A stretch of DNA of 64,000 nucleotides from Methanoregula sp. SKADARSKE-2 (GTDB lineage: Archaea > Halobacteriota > Methanomicrobia > Methanomicrobiales > Methanospirillaceae), in NCBI GenBank assembly GCA_030919125.1, contig CP121470.1, forward strand, positions 682,001 to 746,000, written 5' to 3'. Position 1 is the stretch's first letter, and every line of letters starts with the position of its first letter. The notes below the pieces were generated by a model. The model searched no databases. It saw only the letters and a program-made list of their open reading frames with translations, and was not told the origin of the DNA. Positions 17,864 through 27,181 of this stretch are shown here, one piece after another. A program made the translations under genes and the position numbers.

Positions 17864-18832
17864 CTATTCTGCGATCATGAACCCGACAACCCTGAGCTTG
17901 CCGCCTTCAAGGTAGTGCAGGACCACGCGTGCAGCGGGGGGGTACACGAGTGCTTTCTCCAGGGAGAGGGTCAGGACCGGCATCCGCCAGTCATTCTCGA
18001 CAACGGATCTTTCAAGCCGGGTGGGGAGGAACTGCATCCAGTGTCCTGCGTACAGCACCATCCCTTCCTTCAGCGCTGCCGGCCAGTACTTCACGAGCTG
18101 GGCCTTTCCGGTCACCGTTGTTCCAAATTTTATGGCGGGATCATTGGTGAGAACAGAGCCGCGATCCAGATCTTCGGATTCGATATTTTTGAGGGCAAGG
18201 CCGACCCGGTCCCCCGCGATTGCGCTGTCGGCGTCATCATCATGCTTCTGGATAGACCGGACCTGGGTGATCTTCTCGGTTGGAAGGACCCGGAGGGTGT
18301 CGTGCTTCTTGATCATTCCCCCGGCAACAAAACCAAGAACCACAACGCCAACCCCCTTTACGTTGAACTGTGCATCCACCGGGACTGTTCCTTTTCCCCC
18401 CGCGGGGTGCTTCTGGGGTCCGGTCTGTTTTACGGAGATCTCGAGCATCTTCTCCCGTAACCCGACAATATCCTCTTCGATCACTTCGTAGTGCTCAAGA
18501 ACGGTCCCCTTGATAAGGGGAGCGATCTGGTCTGCACCAAGGTAATTCTTGAGAATGAGGTATCCCTGTGATTTCCCCGCGGACTGGAGCATCAGGACGC
18601 ATTCGCCAAAGGTTGCGTTGATCGCGTCAACAACGAGAATGATGCGGTCGGAGATGGAGACTGCGTAAAACAGCGAGGAGAGCTTTTCAGGGTAACGGGT
18701 TGGTTCGATGAACGTGACCGTGGCATCGCCTCTCTTGAGATTATAGAAGGTTATATCACTGCTCGTGCCTTTTTTCCCGAGATCCTTTGAATAATCCGGG
18801 GGAGCGAGGACTGCGACGGTGAGATTGGACAT
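17864..18832 (-). CDS. SelB-like translation factor lacking GTPase motifs
   Basis: A 322-residue protein with EF-Tu/SelB architecture: a degenerate G domain (residues 1-165) followed by beta-barrel domains (FNVKGVGVVVLGFVAGGMIK is a clear EF-Tu domain 2 start). The G-domain motifs are absent: APPDYSKDLGKKGTSSD replaces the P-loop, EPTRYPEK replaces DxPGH, and no NKxD is seen. This matches an archaeal SelB-like family (aSelBL) described as having lost the nucleotide-binding motifs, so it is unlikely to hydrolyse GTP. I start at the ATG giving MSNLTVAVLAPP; the longer open frame adds 34 non-conserved residues. Role unknown. Confidence 0.75.
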   Translation of the reverse strand: MSNLTVAVLAPPDYSKDLGKKGTSSDITFYNLKRGDATVTFIEPTRYPEKLSSLFYAVSISDRIILVVDAINATFGECVLMLQSAGKSQGYLILKNYLGADQIAPLIKGTVLEHYEVIEEDIVGLREKMLEISVKQTGPQKHPAGGKGTVPVDAQFNVKGVGVVVLGFVAGGMIKKHDTLRVLPTEKITQVRSIQKHDDDADSAIAGDRVGLALKNIESEDLDRGSVLTNDPAIKFGTTVTGKAQLVKYWPAALKEGMVLYAGHWMQFLPTRLERSVVENDWRMPVLTLSLEKALVYPPAARVVLHYLEGGKLRVVGFMIAE

Positions 18833-18973
18833 GATGAGTACTTTTGGCGGTGCCAAGTAAAAGGGTTTTAGGATTTTTATACGAGTAATATCAGAAGGAG
18901 GGATGGAGGATGTAAGCGTTGTATGGGGTATCACAAAAACTAATTACTCTCGGGAAGAGAGATGTAGGAAAAA

Positions 18974-19942
18974 ATGAAAGGTAGCGTAAAACTTCTGAGT
19001 CTTATCGGAGTTCTTCTCTTTATTTTTATCCTTACACGGATCAATCTTGGAGAAACAGTTGCCATTTTCCTAAAGGCCAATACGCTTATTCTGGTGCTGG
19101 CAGTTGTCGTTAATTTCAGTGCAATTTTCTTTAAATCCCTGAAATGGAAAATTATTGTAAATTCAATAAGACCTGACTTTCCAATTACGGAAAGTGTCAA
19201 GGCATTTTTTGTCGGATTTTCGTTTTCTACGATCACACCGGCAAAAATCGGGGATTTTGTCCGGGCCCTATATATCAGGGATGAGCGTTGCGGTCTTGGC
19301 AAGTGCCTCTCTACCGTAGTTATCGATCGTCTTATCGATATCCTCCTTCTGTTTTCCGTTGCACTTATAGCAATCTTAGGTTTTTCAGCGTTCTATCGCA
19401 TCGAAGTTCTGTCGATCGGAACAATACTCCTGATTATCGCAGGAATCGTGACAGGGACCTTGGTAATTTTGAATAAACCTGTGCTTTCGTTACTGCTAAA
19501 ACCGTTTTTTACTATGTTCGTCCCCGAGCATCTGAAAAGTACGTTCTCGGGATATTATCACGACTTTTTTTCCGGGCTTTTCATCTTCTATGCTGACAGG
19601 AGACGGTTTTTCGGCAGCATTACTGCAGGGGTAATCTCATGGATCCCACCATTTGTGTATGGCTATCTTCTCGCGGTCGCCCTGGGAATAAATATCGGCT
19701 TCTTATTTTTTTTCCTCGTGATACCCGTCATCAGTTTACTTGATCTCTTGCCGATCAGTATTTCCGGCATCGGAACCCGGGACGTGGCGTTGATATTCCT
19801 CTTCGGACTTCAAGGGATCTCACCGGAACAAGCTATCGCCTTCTCCCTCGTGTACCTGTTTTTGAGCTACTGGTTTATCGCACTTATTGGTGTAGGTGTT
19901 TATTTGAAATTCCCGATACAAATCCCAAAAGCGTGGAGATGA
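18974..19942 (+). CDS. flippase-like integral membrane protein (LPG synthase TM family)
   Basis: A 322-residue protein with about eight hydrophobic helices, of the lysylphosphatidylglycerol-synthase transmembrane / UPF0104 family. FFVGFSFSTITPAKIGDFVRA near residue 80 and SISGIGTRDVALIFLFGLQG near residue 265 are the conserved segments. In archaea, members such as AglD-neighbouring proteins are thought to move polyprenyl-linked sugars or lipids across the membrane; the substrate here cannot be read. It opens a block of glycan genes that is visibly richer in A+T than its surroundings. Confidence 0.82.
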   Translation: MKGSVKLLSLIGVLLFIFILTRINLGETVAIFLKANTLILVLAVVVNFSAIFFKSLKWKIIVNSIRPDFPITESVKAFFVGFSFSTITPAKIGDFVRALYIRDERCGLGKCLSTVVIDRLIDILLLFSVALIAILGFSAFYRIEVLSIGTILLIIAGIVTGTLVILNKPVLSLLLKPFFTMFVPEHLKSTFSGYYHDFFSGLFIFYADRRRFFGSITAGVISWIPPFVYGYLLAVALGINIGFLFFFLVIPVISLLDLLPISISGIGTRDVALIFLFGLQGISPEQAIAFSLVYLFLSYWFIALIGVGVYLKFPIQIPKAWR

Positions 19943-19953
19943 CGGTAAATTCT

Positions 19954-20643
19954 TTACTTTTTCGCGATTATCCCGACGGTATAGGCGTAAAATTCTTTCT
20001 TCGGGAAGAACCTCTCCAGCTGACCGAGGGGTTTTCTTATCGATAAGGGCAGAACTTCTCTGCTATTAGTTGCAAGAGGTGGGAGGGCCTGCAGACCGAA
20101 AATGCATTCAACAGTAAGACCGGCTCGTTCCGCCGCGGTCTTGAGACGATTCTGGGAGTAATCTTCCTCATACCCGAATTCAAAATTTTTCAGCACTACC
20201 GAAATAAATTTTCCCACCCGATACCAGATGCAATACGAGTTCGGCACGATAACAATTACCTTCCCCGAGGGCTTTACAATTCGGGCCATTTCCCGCAGAG
20301 CATCGACATTCGTCGGATCCCTGAAATGCTCGATAACCCCGGAATTATAGACGAGATCAAAAGTATCATCCTGAAAGGGTAGTGAGAAGATGCTTCCAAG
20401 GACTGGGTGCGGACAGTTGCGGCGGGCCAGTGCCAGAGCTGCGAGAGAGATGTCGAGACCGACCGTCTCATGGCGCCCGGTAAAGAGAGCAAGCGTCTGG
20501 CCGGCCCCGCAACCGGCTTCAAGGATCTTAGAACCAGCAGCGAGCTCTTTTGCAGTTTTTTCGATGAATGCAAGATATTTTAAACTGTAGTCGCTGGTTA
20601 TCAGGTTCTTGGTCCAGACCTTTTCCCACGTATCATCTCTCAT
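19954..20643 (-). CDS. class I SAM-dependent methyltransferase
   Basis: A 229-residue methyltransferase with motif I ILEAGCGAGQTLALF (residues 39-53), motif II GLDISLAAL, and DLVYNSGVIEHFRDP near residue 105, typical of small-molecule methyltransferases. Set among glycosyltransferases and a flippase-like protein, it may methylate a glycan or a polyprenyl-linked sugar, which is inference. It converges on the flippase-like gene (11 bases between stops). The C-terminus (EFYAYTVGIIAKK) is normal for the family. Confidence 0.85.
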   Translation of the reverse strand: MRDDTWEKVWTKNLITSDYSLKYLAFIEKTAKELAAGSKILEAGCGAGQTLALFTGRHETVGLDISLAALALARRNCPHPVLGSIFSLPFQDDTFDLVYNSGVIEHFRDPTNVDALREMARIVKPSGKVIVIVPNSYCIWYRVGKFISVVLKNFEFGYEEDYSQNRLKTAAERAGLTVECIFGLQALPPLATNSREVLPLSIRKPLGQLERFFPKKEFYAYTVGIIAKK

Positions 20644-20797
20644 GTGCGGCCCCGCAAGTGGATAAGAGATCTATTTGGGGGGGATGCTATATCCCTTTTA
20701 TGAGGACCAACGGTTCTTGCAGATCGGCGATCCCTTATCGCAGGAGCTGGGCTGTAAATAGAATGAGGTTTTTTAAGGGCTCTCTGATATAGATCGT

Positions 20798-21541
20798 ATG
20801 GAGACTCAGATGATCTCATTAATATTCCCACTCTATAATGAAAGGGACAACATAGCTCACTACCATCAGGATCTATTCCCCATTGTCGATGGAATAGGAG
20901 AGGCAACGGGAGAGACGTTTGAATACGTCTTTGTCGACGACGGTAGCATTGATGATACTCTCCAACAGATCACGGAGATCGCAAATTACCGGAACGACTG
21001 TATCGTCTTGGTCCATGAAAAAAACCGCGGGATGGGAAATGCAGTTAAAACCGGCTTGATCGCATCCAAAGGAGAACTCATCATTACCATGGATGCAGAC
21101 CTGACGTTCAGACCCGTTGATATCGCAAAGCTCATTGAAAGATACCGGGAAACAGAGGCCGACTGCATCTCCGGCTCCCCTTATCTCGAAAAGGGACTTA
21201 TGGAAGAGGTTACGCCGTTCAGGTTGCTGATGAGCAGGTCCGTGAATTTTCTTTACCGCGTTCTCCTTGGGACCGGAATAACCTGCGTCAGCCCGATCTT
21301 CCGCCTCTATAAAAGGAGCGTTCTCACAGAGATGGATATCACAAGTAAAAATTTCGAGATCAATGCTGAGATCATCTCAAAACTGATCATAAACGGAAAA
21401 AAGGTCGTCGAAGTCCCTGTACCTCTCCTCAAAAGAAAGCACGGAAATTCAAAAATAAATGTCAGAAAAGAGGTTAAAAATTATATCATTCTTCTTTACA
21501 AAATCTTCAGAACGAAATATCTCCATCGAGATTGGGTATAA
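20798..21541 (+). CDS. family 2 glycosyltransferase (dolichyl-phosphate sugar synthase type)
   Basis: A 247-residue GT-A transferase: ISLIFPLYNERDNI at the N-terminus, VFVDDGSIDDT, and the DxD motif MDADLTFRP near residue 102. The family transfers a sugar from a nucleotide donor to polyprenyl phosphate; the lack of C-terminal membrane helices fits a soluble dolichyl-phosphate mannose synthase. A T-rich TATA-like element (20768-20776) lies about 25 bases before the ATG, so the transcript may be leaderless. It is convergent with the GT87-like gene downstream. Confidence 0.85.
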   Translation: METQMISLIFPLYNERDNIAHYHQDLFPIVDGIGEATGETFEYVFVDDGSIDDTLQQITEIANYRNDCIVLVHEKNRGMGNAVKTGLIASKGELIITMDADLTFRPVDIAKLIERYRETEADCISGSPYLEKGLMEEVTPFRLLMSRSVNFLYRVLLGTGITCVSPIFRLYKRSVLTEMDITSKNFEINAEIISKLIINGKKVVEVPVPLLKRKHGNSKINVRKEVKNYIILLYKIFRTKYLHRDWV

Positions 21542-21571
21542 TCGAGGGATAATTCGAGGATCAATAAAAAA

Positions 21572-22906
21572 TTATTTTCTCATCCGCTCCACTCTCTCTT
21601 TCATTACATCCAGGAGATCGGCAGGTTCCAGGGCCACGAAGAGTAAGATCACAAGCACTACATACTGGAGTGTAAAGAAAATCAGGGTGAGATCCCAGCT
21701 TGGCGTCCCAACTGGGCTCACATATTCAAGATTTGTATAGAACGTACCAAACATTAACGGGAACTCGAGGTAGGCAAAAACCTGAGCGATATAGAAAAGA
21801 ATAATTTTCGTGAGGTTATCTGCCACCAATAGACAAAGAAATGGAGTTAACCAGACAATATACTGGGGACTGTGAAACTTCGTGAAGAAAATGACGGAGA
21901 AGATTGTCGCCAGCAGGAGCTTTACCAGGGTCTTTGGCCTTCTTTCCGAATCAAAAAACGCCACTCCCAAGAGGGTGAGGAGGACCAACTCCATCAGAAT
22001 GTACATCACAAACGAAACGAAGGACGCGGTTACTCCCAGACCCACTACATTGTGCAAATACGCAAATAGCGTGAATGTTGCGGTATTAACGTAGACTCCA
22101 ACACTCGCTCCGGTTGCAAAGAGATAGGTGTTTATGATAGCCGGTCGGATTAGGGCAAACGGAAGGAACAGAATTAATAAAAACGGTATAATAACCTTCA
22201 TTCCCGAGATCAATTCCCGCTTAAGCGACGTAGATTTCGCATTATATAAAATAAAAAAGGGAAATGAAAGAGCCGGAAAGATTTTGGCAAAAAACCCAAG
22301 GGTTGCCGCAATGTAGCCTCTCACATTCATCCCATAGACCGTAAAAAGGACGGCAACCATGAGGAGGTTTGTTGGAAACGCGTCATATTTTGTCAGAACG
22401 AAATAAGACGTAGAAAATGCGGTTGCGTAAATCATTGATGCGTAAAAAGCAGTTTTTTCGTTTACAATCCTCAGTCCAATGAGATAGATACAGACGAGTG
22501 TTATGATATCGAAGATTACCATGAGCCCTGAAAATGTGAAAAGAAATGCCATGGCATTCTGAAACAGAAGGGTTGGAATAAGAGCGATAAGTATCGGGAA
22601 AAATATCAGAACCGGATAATCGAAGCTGTAATTGATATAGGGCAGTTGTCCCTGCACCAATAACATAGCATGGTCAAAGTAGAATCCAATATCGAAGAGG
22701 TCAATAAACGAATGGAAAACCGAAATCGTCAGGATAACAACCAATAATTTGGTGACAAGCGATGCCGCTATCAAGAGCAAGAGATGGCGTTTCACCTCTC
22801 CTTTACCGATAGAGTCGATCGGGATACCTAAAAAATTAACGTGGGCTCTCTCCTTTTTTGTCTTTTTCAGTCCACCAGAGGATTCGATCCTGTTCCTTTT
22901 TGTCAT
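21572..22906 (-). CDS. polytopic membrane glycosyltransferase, GT87-like
   Basis: A 444-residue protein with about ten hydrophobic helices after a basic cytoplasmic N-terminus. The layout resembles GT-C mannosyltransferases of the GT87 (DUF2029) type: an acidic residue pair in the first external loop (FDIGFYFDHAMLLVQGQLPY) and FHSPQYIVWLTPFLCL near the C-terminus, a segment conserved in such enzymes. These use polyprenyl-phosphate sugars at the outer membrane face. It lies downstream of the GT2-GtrA and GT39 genes on the same strand, so the three may form one transcript. Confidence 0.72.
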   Translation of the reverse strand: MTKRNRIESSGGLKKTKKERAHVNFLGIPIDSIGKGEVKRHLLLLIAASLVTKLLVVILTISVFHSFIDLFDIGFYFDHAMLLVQGQLPYINYSFDYPVLIFFPILIALIPTLLFQNAMAFLFTFSGLMVIFDIITLVCIYLIGLRIVNEKTAFYASMIYATAFSTSYFVLTKYDAFPTNLLMVAVLFTVYGMNVRGYIAATLGFFAKIFPALSFPFFILYNAKSTSLKRELISGMKVIIPFLLILFLPFALIRPAIINTYLFATGASVGVYVNTATFTLFAYLHNVVGLGVTASFVSFVMYILMELVLLTLLGVAFFDSERRPKTLVKLLLATIFSVIFFTKFHSPQYIVWLTPFLCLLVADNLTKIILFYIAQVFAYLEFPLMFGTFYTNLEYVSPVGTPSWDLTLIFFTLQYVVLVILLFVALEPADLLDVMKERVERMRK

Positions 22907-23016
22907 GAGGAAGCACCAGAGATTTTAGTCTTGTTGTTCATCCCGTCTCAACAAATACTCTCGAATCTTCATTGAACATCCAGGAGTACGACAAAATTTG
23001 CCGACTGGGCTGTCTG

Positions 23017-24123
23017 TTATGTCCTTGTCCATGTTACCCGCCGGTTCAGAAGGAAATTCCACCAGAACGCTAATACGATTCCACCAATATTCGCTATCCG
23101 GTAATCCACTCCCATACCGAATGCAGCGACGATCAGGATACCAAAGTTGATGAGCGCCCCCCCCGCCGAAACAATATGAAAGGTTAGCAATCGTTGCCAT
23201 CTGCCCGAAAGCCGGTGTTTGTTTGTTGATTTGAACGTCCAGCTATCATTCCAGAAGAAATTGTTGAGAATTGAAAGTTCAATTGCACATACACTGGCAA
23301 GAGGAAGAGAAAAGCCGGCAAATTCCTTGAGGTAAATGAGGATTTCCTCATTTACTAAGATACCGGATAGTCCAACGGCGCCAAATTTCAAAACTCGTTT
23401 CCATTCATTCCACGCTGCACTCTGATGATGGAACAGGGAATACACCATAATATCCGCAACCTGCTGGGCGTATTCGATAATGGTCTTAACGTTGAGCTTG
23501 CTCGTCCCGATCTCGCGGTCGCTGAACTCGAAGGGGATCTCGGTATCCCGCTCCCAGAAACCCTTCCCGAGCACTTCCAGGAGGATCTTATACCCGCGTG
23601 GCTTGAGCGGGGCATGCATCACGACGCTCTTTTTTACGGCGAAAAAACCGCTTACAGGATCAGTAATATCCGGGAATAGCAGCCTTCCAAGGAAGGTGGC
23701 GCCAAGAGAGAGGGCCCGTCGCTTGATAGGCCATTTCCTTATCCCCCCACCTTCCCTGTACCGGCTCCCGATAACCACGTCATTACCGGCAAGAATTTCC
23801 TGATACATCTTCGGAATAAGAACGGGGGGATGCGAGTGATCTGCATCGATAACAACAAAAATATCGGATGCGGCTTGTGAAAAGCCCTCGGCCACCGATT
23901 GTGAGAGGCCGTGATCTGCTGATCGTACAATTATTCTGACATTTTTCTTCGTCTCTTTAATCTCGTTCACAATGGCTATCGTTTTATCCGGGGAATTGTC
24001 ATCTACGATAAGGATCTCTCCGTTCAACCCGCTCTCGGCAAATACACGGCCCACGTCGCTGATGATGTCTCTGATATTCGCTTCTTCTTTATACGTCGGT
24101 ATAATTACCGTAAGGTCATACAT
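23017..24123 (-). CDS. family 2 glycosyltransferase fused to a GtrA membrane domain
   Basis: A 368-residue fusion. Residues 1-230 form a GT2 domain (TVIIPTYKEEANI, ILIVDDNSPDKT, DxD in VVIDADHSHPP). Residues 245-365 form a GtrA-like domain of four membrane helices (LKFGAVGLSGILVNEEILIY, SILNNFFWNDSWTF). Such fusions make polyprenyl-phosphate mannose or glucose and anchor or help flip the product. It sits 21 bases after the GT39 gene; a dolichyl-phosphate sugar maker next to a user of such donors is a coherent pair. Confidence 0.88.
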   Translation of the reverse strand: MYDLTVIIPTYKEEANIRDIISDVGRVFAESGLNGEILIVDDNSPDKTIAIVNEIKETKKNVRIIVRSADHGLSQSVAEGFSQAASDIFVVIDADHSHPPVLIPKMYQEILAGNDVVIGSRYREGGGIRKWPIKRRALSLGATFLGRLLFPDITDPVSGFFAVKKSVVMHAPLKPRGYKILLEVLGKGFWERDTEIPFEFSDREIGTSKLNVKTIIEYAQQVADIMVYSLFHHQSAAWNEWKRVLKFGAVGLSGILVNEEILIYLKEFAGFSLPLASVCAIELSILNNFFWNDSWTFKSTNKHRLSGRWQRLLTFHIVSAGGALINFGILIVAAFGMGVDYRIANIGGIVLAFWWNFLLNRRVTWTRT

Positions 24124-24144
24124 GATAGCTCGGGTGCGGGAACA

Positions 24145-25680
24145 TTAATTTGAAATCCAGAGGCTAATACCGGTATCTCTCCCGAGAGCCGTCGTATGAA
24201 CGTTGAGCCATGTGAGAGCATCTCCTGCAGGATTGGCAGAATAGATATCACCGGTTACAATATAATACGTCGAAACGTTGGTCTTTCCTGCCCGTTTTTG
24301 TGATTCTAATGCCGCCAGGGTATTTGCATCGTTCGCGCCGAACTCGAATGTGCCGGCAGTCGAGTTGGAGTAATAATAATCGAAGGGTTGAGCAATGTAG
24401 CCCGGGACCATTACGATGAAATCCCCCGGTTTTGCAGTCTGCTCCATCGTCTGGGAAAAGCCTCTCCAGTCATCCTTGGTATATCCTGTGTAAAAACTGA
24501 TAGGGACAGGCAAGTTAACAACGATGAGAAGAATGATGAGGCCGTACACGACCCCCTTGTGATTAACCAGGGAGTACAGGAGCCGGTACGAGAGCGCAAC
24601 TCCCAGGACGAAGATTGCGGTAAAGAAGATCAGGTACCGCGGGACCATCGGAATCCTGTACGAAAGAACCAGACTGATGAGGAACGTCAGGAGGGTGAGA
24701 GTCACAAGGAAGATACCCTGTTTGCTATCGATCCGGAATGCCTGGATGATGCCGAGGATAAAGAGGATCACAAGGATGAACATTACCAGCTCATTGAATC
24801 CCGCAACCTGCAGGAATGTCTGGTAGATCACATCGAACCCCTGGACGCCGAACGTAGGTCCCCCCCCAGTTCTCGAGGTAAAAATTTGGACGCCAAGAAG
24901 GATGAGCGGAAGACTCGCGACAGAGAAAATTACCACGGAGATAATGAGCATCTTCAGGTTCTGGAGATTCTCTTTGATATTCCCGAGCTGAATTGCAAGT
25001 GCGTAAAGAACGAGTGCCCCGATAATGACAATCGCGTAGAAATGCGACCAGAAGGCAAGGGCGGAAAGAATCCCGAACAGTACCCAGTTGACGAGACGAT
25101 TGTCCTTCAGTGCTTTGAGGTAGAAGAGCAAACCGAACGCTACGAAGAAGAACATGAGCGAGTACGCCCTGGCTTCCTGCGAGTAATAAATGAGGAAGGG
25201 CGAGAATGCAAATACCGCTGCTGCGATCAGACCGGTTGTCCTGTCAAGAAACTCTTTTCCGACGAAATATATGAGCGGAATCGTCAGGACACCTGCGACC
25301 GCCGGGATGAACCTGAGAATAGCTTCATTATTCCCGACGCCGAGCATGATATGCTCGAGCCAGTAGAAGAGGGGGGGGTTGAACTCTCCGGAAGTTGTTG
25401 CCTGCCAGATACCCTGGAAAGAGTTGACGGCGAACGTATAGGTTGATGCTTCATCGAGCCAGAGCGAGTTGAACCCGAGATGGTAAAATCTCAGGAGAGA
25501 TCCAATGAATGTGAGCGAAAGGAGAATCTGCACGTACCTGCTGTGGAGGAGTGCGTCTTGGATATTCGCGGCCGAGAGATCCTTCACCGATTTTACCCGG
25601 GAAACGAAGTCACCGTCAAGATTGCATTCCGGATTCCTGACCGTTTTTTTCCCTTTCGGATCCTCACGTCTCTTCGCCAT
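24145..25680 (-). CDS. GT39/ArnT-like membrane glycosyltransferase
   Basis: A 511-residue protein with roughly eleven membrane helices. The N-terminal FNSLWLDEASTYTF has the acidic signature of the first external loop in GT-C enzymes of the GT39/GT83 type, and YYSQEARAYSLMFFFVA fits the second. A C-terminal extracytoplasmic domain follows the last helix. The predicted role is transfer of a sugar from a polyprenyl-phosphate donor to a protein or lipid outside the cell. The start used here is MAKRRED; an ATG nine bases upstream at 25689 is about 25 bases from a TATA box (CTATAAAAG) and would be leaderless, so either is possible. Confidence 0.83.
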   Translation of the reverse strand: MAKRREDPKGKKTVRNPECNLDGDFVSRVKSVKDLSAANIQDALLHSRYVQILLSLTFIGSLLRFYHLGFNSLWLDEASTYTFAVNSFQGIWQATTSGEFNPPLFYWLEHIMLGVGNNEAILRFIPAVAGVLTIPLIYFVGKEFLDRTTGLIAAAVFAFSPFLIYYSQEARAYSLMFFFVAFGLLFYLKALKDNRLVNWVLFGILSALAFWSHFYAIVIIGALVLYALAIQLGNIKENLQNLKMLIISVVIFSVASLPLILLGVQIFTSRTGGGPTFGVQGFDVIYQTFLQVAGFNELVMFILVILFILGIIQAFRIDSKQGIFLVTLTLLTFLISLVLSYRIPMVPRYLIFFTAIFVLGVALSYRLLYSLVNHKGVVYGLIILLIVVNLPVPISFYTGYTKDDWRGFSQTMEQTAKPGDFIVMVPGYIAQPFDYYYSNSTAGTFEFGANDANTLAALESQKRAGKTNVSTYYIVTGDIYSANPAGDALTWLNVHTTALGRDTGISLWISN

Positions 25681-25797
25681 CGCAATCATCTACTATTTCG
25701 TAAATGCTCTTTTATAGTTTCTTCCGTTTGTCAGCGACAGGAATACGTATTTGCCAAGAGATCTTGGGAAGATCCCCTTCCCGGTAATGGGGGAATT

Positions 25798-26658
25798 TTA
25801 CTTTTTCGCGGGTGTCCCGGCTGTGGCCATCCGAAGAAGGGCAGGAATCTCTTCCCGGGAGCTTGCGACCATTGACGATTCTTCGAGCATCAGGTTCACC
25901 TTTTCTGCAGTTCCTACGTGCCGGAAATCCGTTCTGAGGGCTATCACCGGTTTTTTCCGGGCATAGGCATATCCCACCTCCCAGGAGGTCCCCGAATCTG
26001 CATCTGCGCCATCAATCACTGCAACAATGAGATCGGTTCTTTCAAGAGCTTCCACGTGTTGCAAAAACATCCGCTCCTGTTCGGACCTGGACCGACTCGC
26101 CGAATCGTCCCCGGCTTCCTGGGGCAGATAAACCGAGAAGAGGTTCTCCCGCAGGAGATTTGCGATCGTTTTGTTGTACATACGCTCGGATTCGGAGAAG
26201 AGCGGTGCTGCAAGATAAACGTGGAAGCGCCCGAACTCTCTGACATCGAACGCATCGATCTCCGGAAATTCCGAGAGGAACACTCCCCGACCCTCCCGTT
26301 TGGGATCTTCTCCGGCTTCGCTGCCATAATAGGTAGCGGTTACACCACAGGTAGGTGAAGAGTTTACGCCAACGATGGCGAGGGGGGGGCCGCGCTGGGC
26401 AACAATCTGATTAACCCCTGCAATACATCTGGCAAGAACCCGGGAAAACTCCGGGGTGTTTAACCTCTCAAGAAATGTCCCGGGTTCTCGATCTGGCCCG
26501 AGATACAGGGTCTCCGGGCAGGGAAGAGGGACCATCTCGATCTCGAACTCTCTGCAGCGTTCGATCACGCGTTCGAACAGGGCGACGTCGGACGGTTTTG
26601 TAATTCCTTCGGCTCTGAGGGCGGGGTTGAGGATGCACGGACTGCAGAATATATACAT
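25798..26658 (-). CDS. TudS-like (DUF523-type) domain fused to nucleoside 2-deoxyribosyltransferase domain
   Basis: A 286-residue two-domain protein. Residues 1-110 resemble TudS/DUF523-related thiouracil desulfidases: CSPCILNPALRAEG, LPCPETLYLG and NSSPTCGV supply cysteines 8, 47 and 104, in the spacing used to hold the iron-sulfur cluster in that family. Residues 145-275 form a nucleoside 2-deoxyribosyltransferase-like fold: FHVYLAAPLFSESER, then DLIVAVIDGADADSGTSWEVGYA with a conserved glutamate. The two domains together suggest handling of modified or thiolated bases and their nucleosides, which is inference. The gene is divergent from tsr3, with 31 bases between start codons. Confidence 0.72.
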   Translation of the reverse strand: MYIFCSPCILNPALRAEGITKPSDVALFERVIERCREFEIEMVPLPCPETLYLGPDREPGTFLERLNTPEFSRVLARCIAGVNQIVAQRGPPLAIVGVNSSPTCGVTATYYGSEAGEDPKREGRGVFLSEFPEIDAFDVREFGRFHVYLAAPLFSESERMYNKTIANLLRENLFSVYLPQEAGDDSASRSRSEQERMFLQHVEALERTDLIVAVIDGADADSGTSWEVGYAYARKKPVIALRTDFRHVGTAEKVNLMLEESSMVASSREEIPALLRMATAGTPAKK

Positions 26659-26689
26659 TGATACAGGATATCAGCACACAAGCTGATCA

Positions 26690-27181
26690 ATGATACCGTT
26701 GTACGCTTACCGGGACAACAGCTGCGATCCCCGGAAGTGCACGGTAAAAAAACTTGAACGGGACGGGTTCCTGAAAATTATTCCGGGACTTAACCGGGTC
26801 CATAAGAATACGCTTCTCCTCGATCCAACAGCCGAACAGGCGCTCTCACCGGCCGACCGGTTCGTCCGATCGATCACCGTGCTTGACTGCTCCTGGGTGG
26901 TGCTTGATACCGGTCAGGTTGCATCGTGGAGAGTGCGCAGGGCACTGCCATTTCTCATGGCAGCAAACCCGGTGAACTTCGGCAAACCCTGCAAACTCTC
27001 ATCCGTAGAAGCGCTCGCAGCTGCGGTGTACATTCTTGGCGACAGAGAACGGGCACGCGAGCTCCTCTCGAAAGTCAACTGGGGGATCCGGTTCCTGGAA
27101 GTGAACGCGGAACCGCTCGAGTTATACTCGTCTGCAAGAGACAGCACGGAAGTAGTAAAAATTCAGTCAGATTATCTTTGA
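26690..27181 (+). CDS. tsr3: rRNA aminocarboxypropyltransferase Tsr3
   Basis: A 163-residue DUF367/Tsr3 protein: DPRKCTVKKLERDGF at the N-terminus, VLDCSWVVL near residue 64, RALPFLMAANPVNFGKPCKLSSVEALAAA, and the WGIRFLEVN C-terminal segment. Tsr3 moves the aminocarboxypropyl group of S-adenosylmethionine to a hypermodified uridine in the small-subunit rRNA decoding region; archaea use it on N1-methylpseudouridine or unmodified U-derived sites. It is separate from the other ribosome biogenesis genes (rio1, krr1) located 3-4 kb downstream. Confidence 0.9.
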   Translation: MIPLYAYRDNSCDPRKCTVKKLERDGFLKIIPGLNRVHKNTLLLDPTAEQALSPADRFVRSITVLDCSWVVLDTGQVASWRVRRALPFLMAANPVNFGKPCKLSSVEALAAAVYILGDRERARELLSKVNWGIRFLEVNAEPLELYSSARDSTEVVKIQSDYL

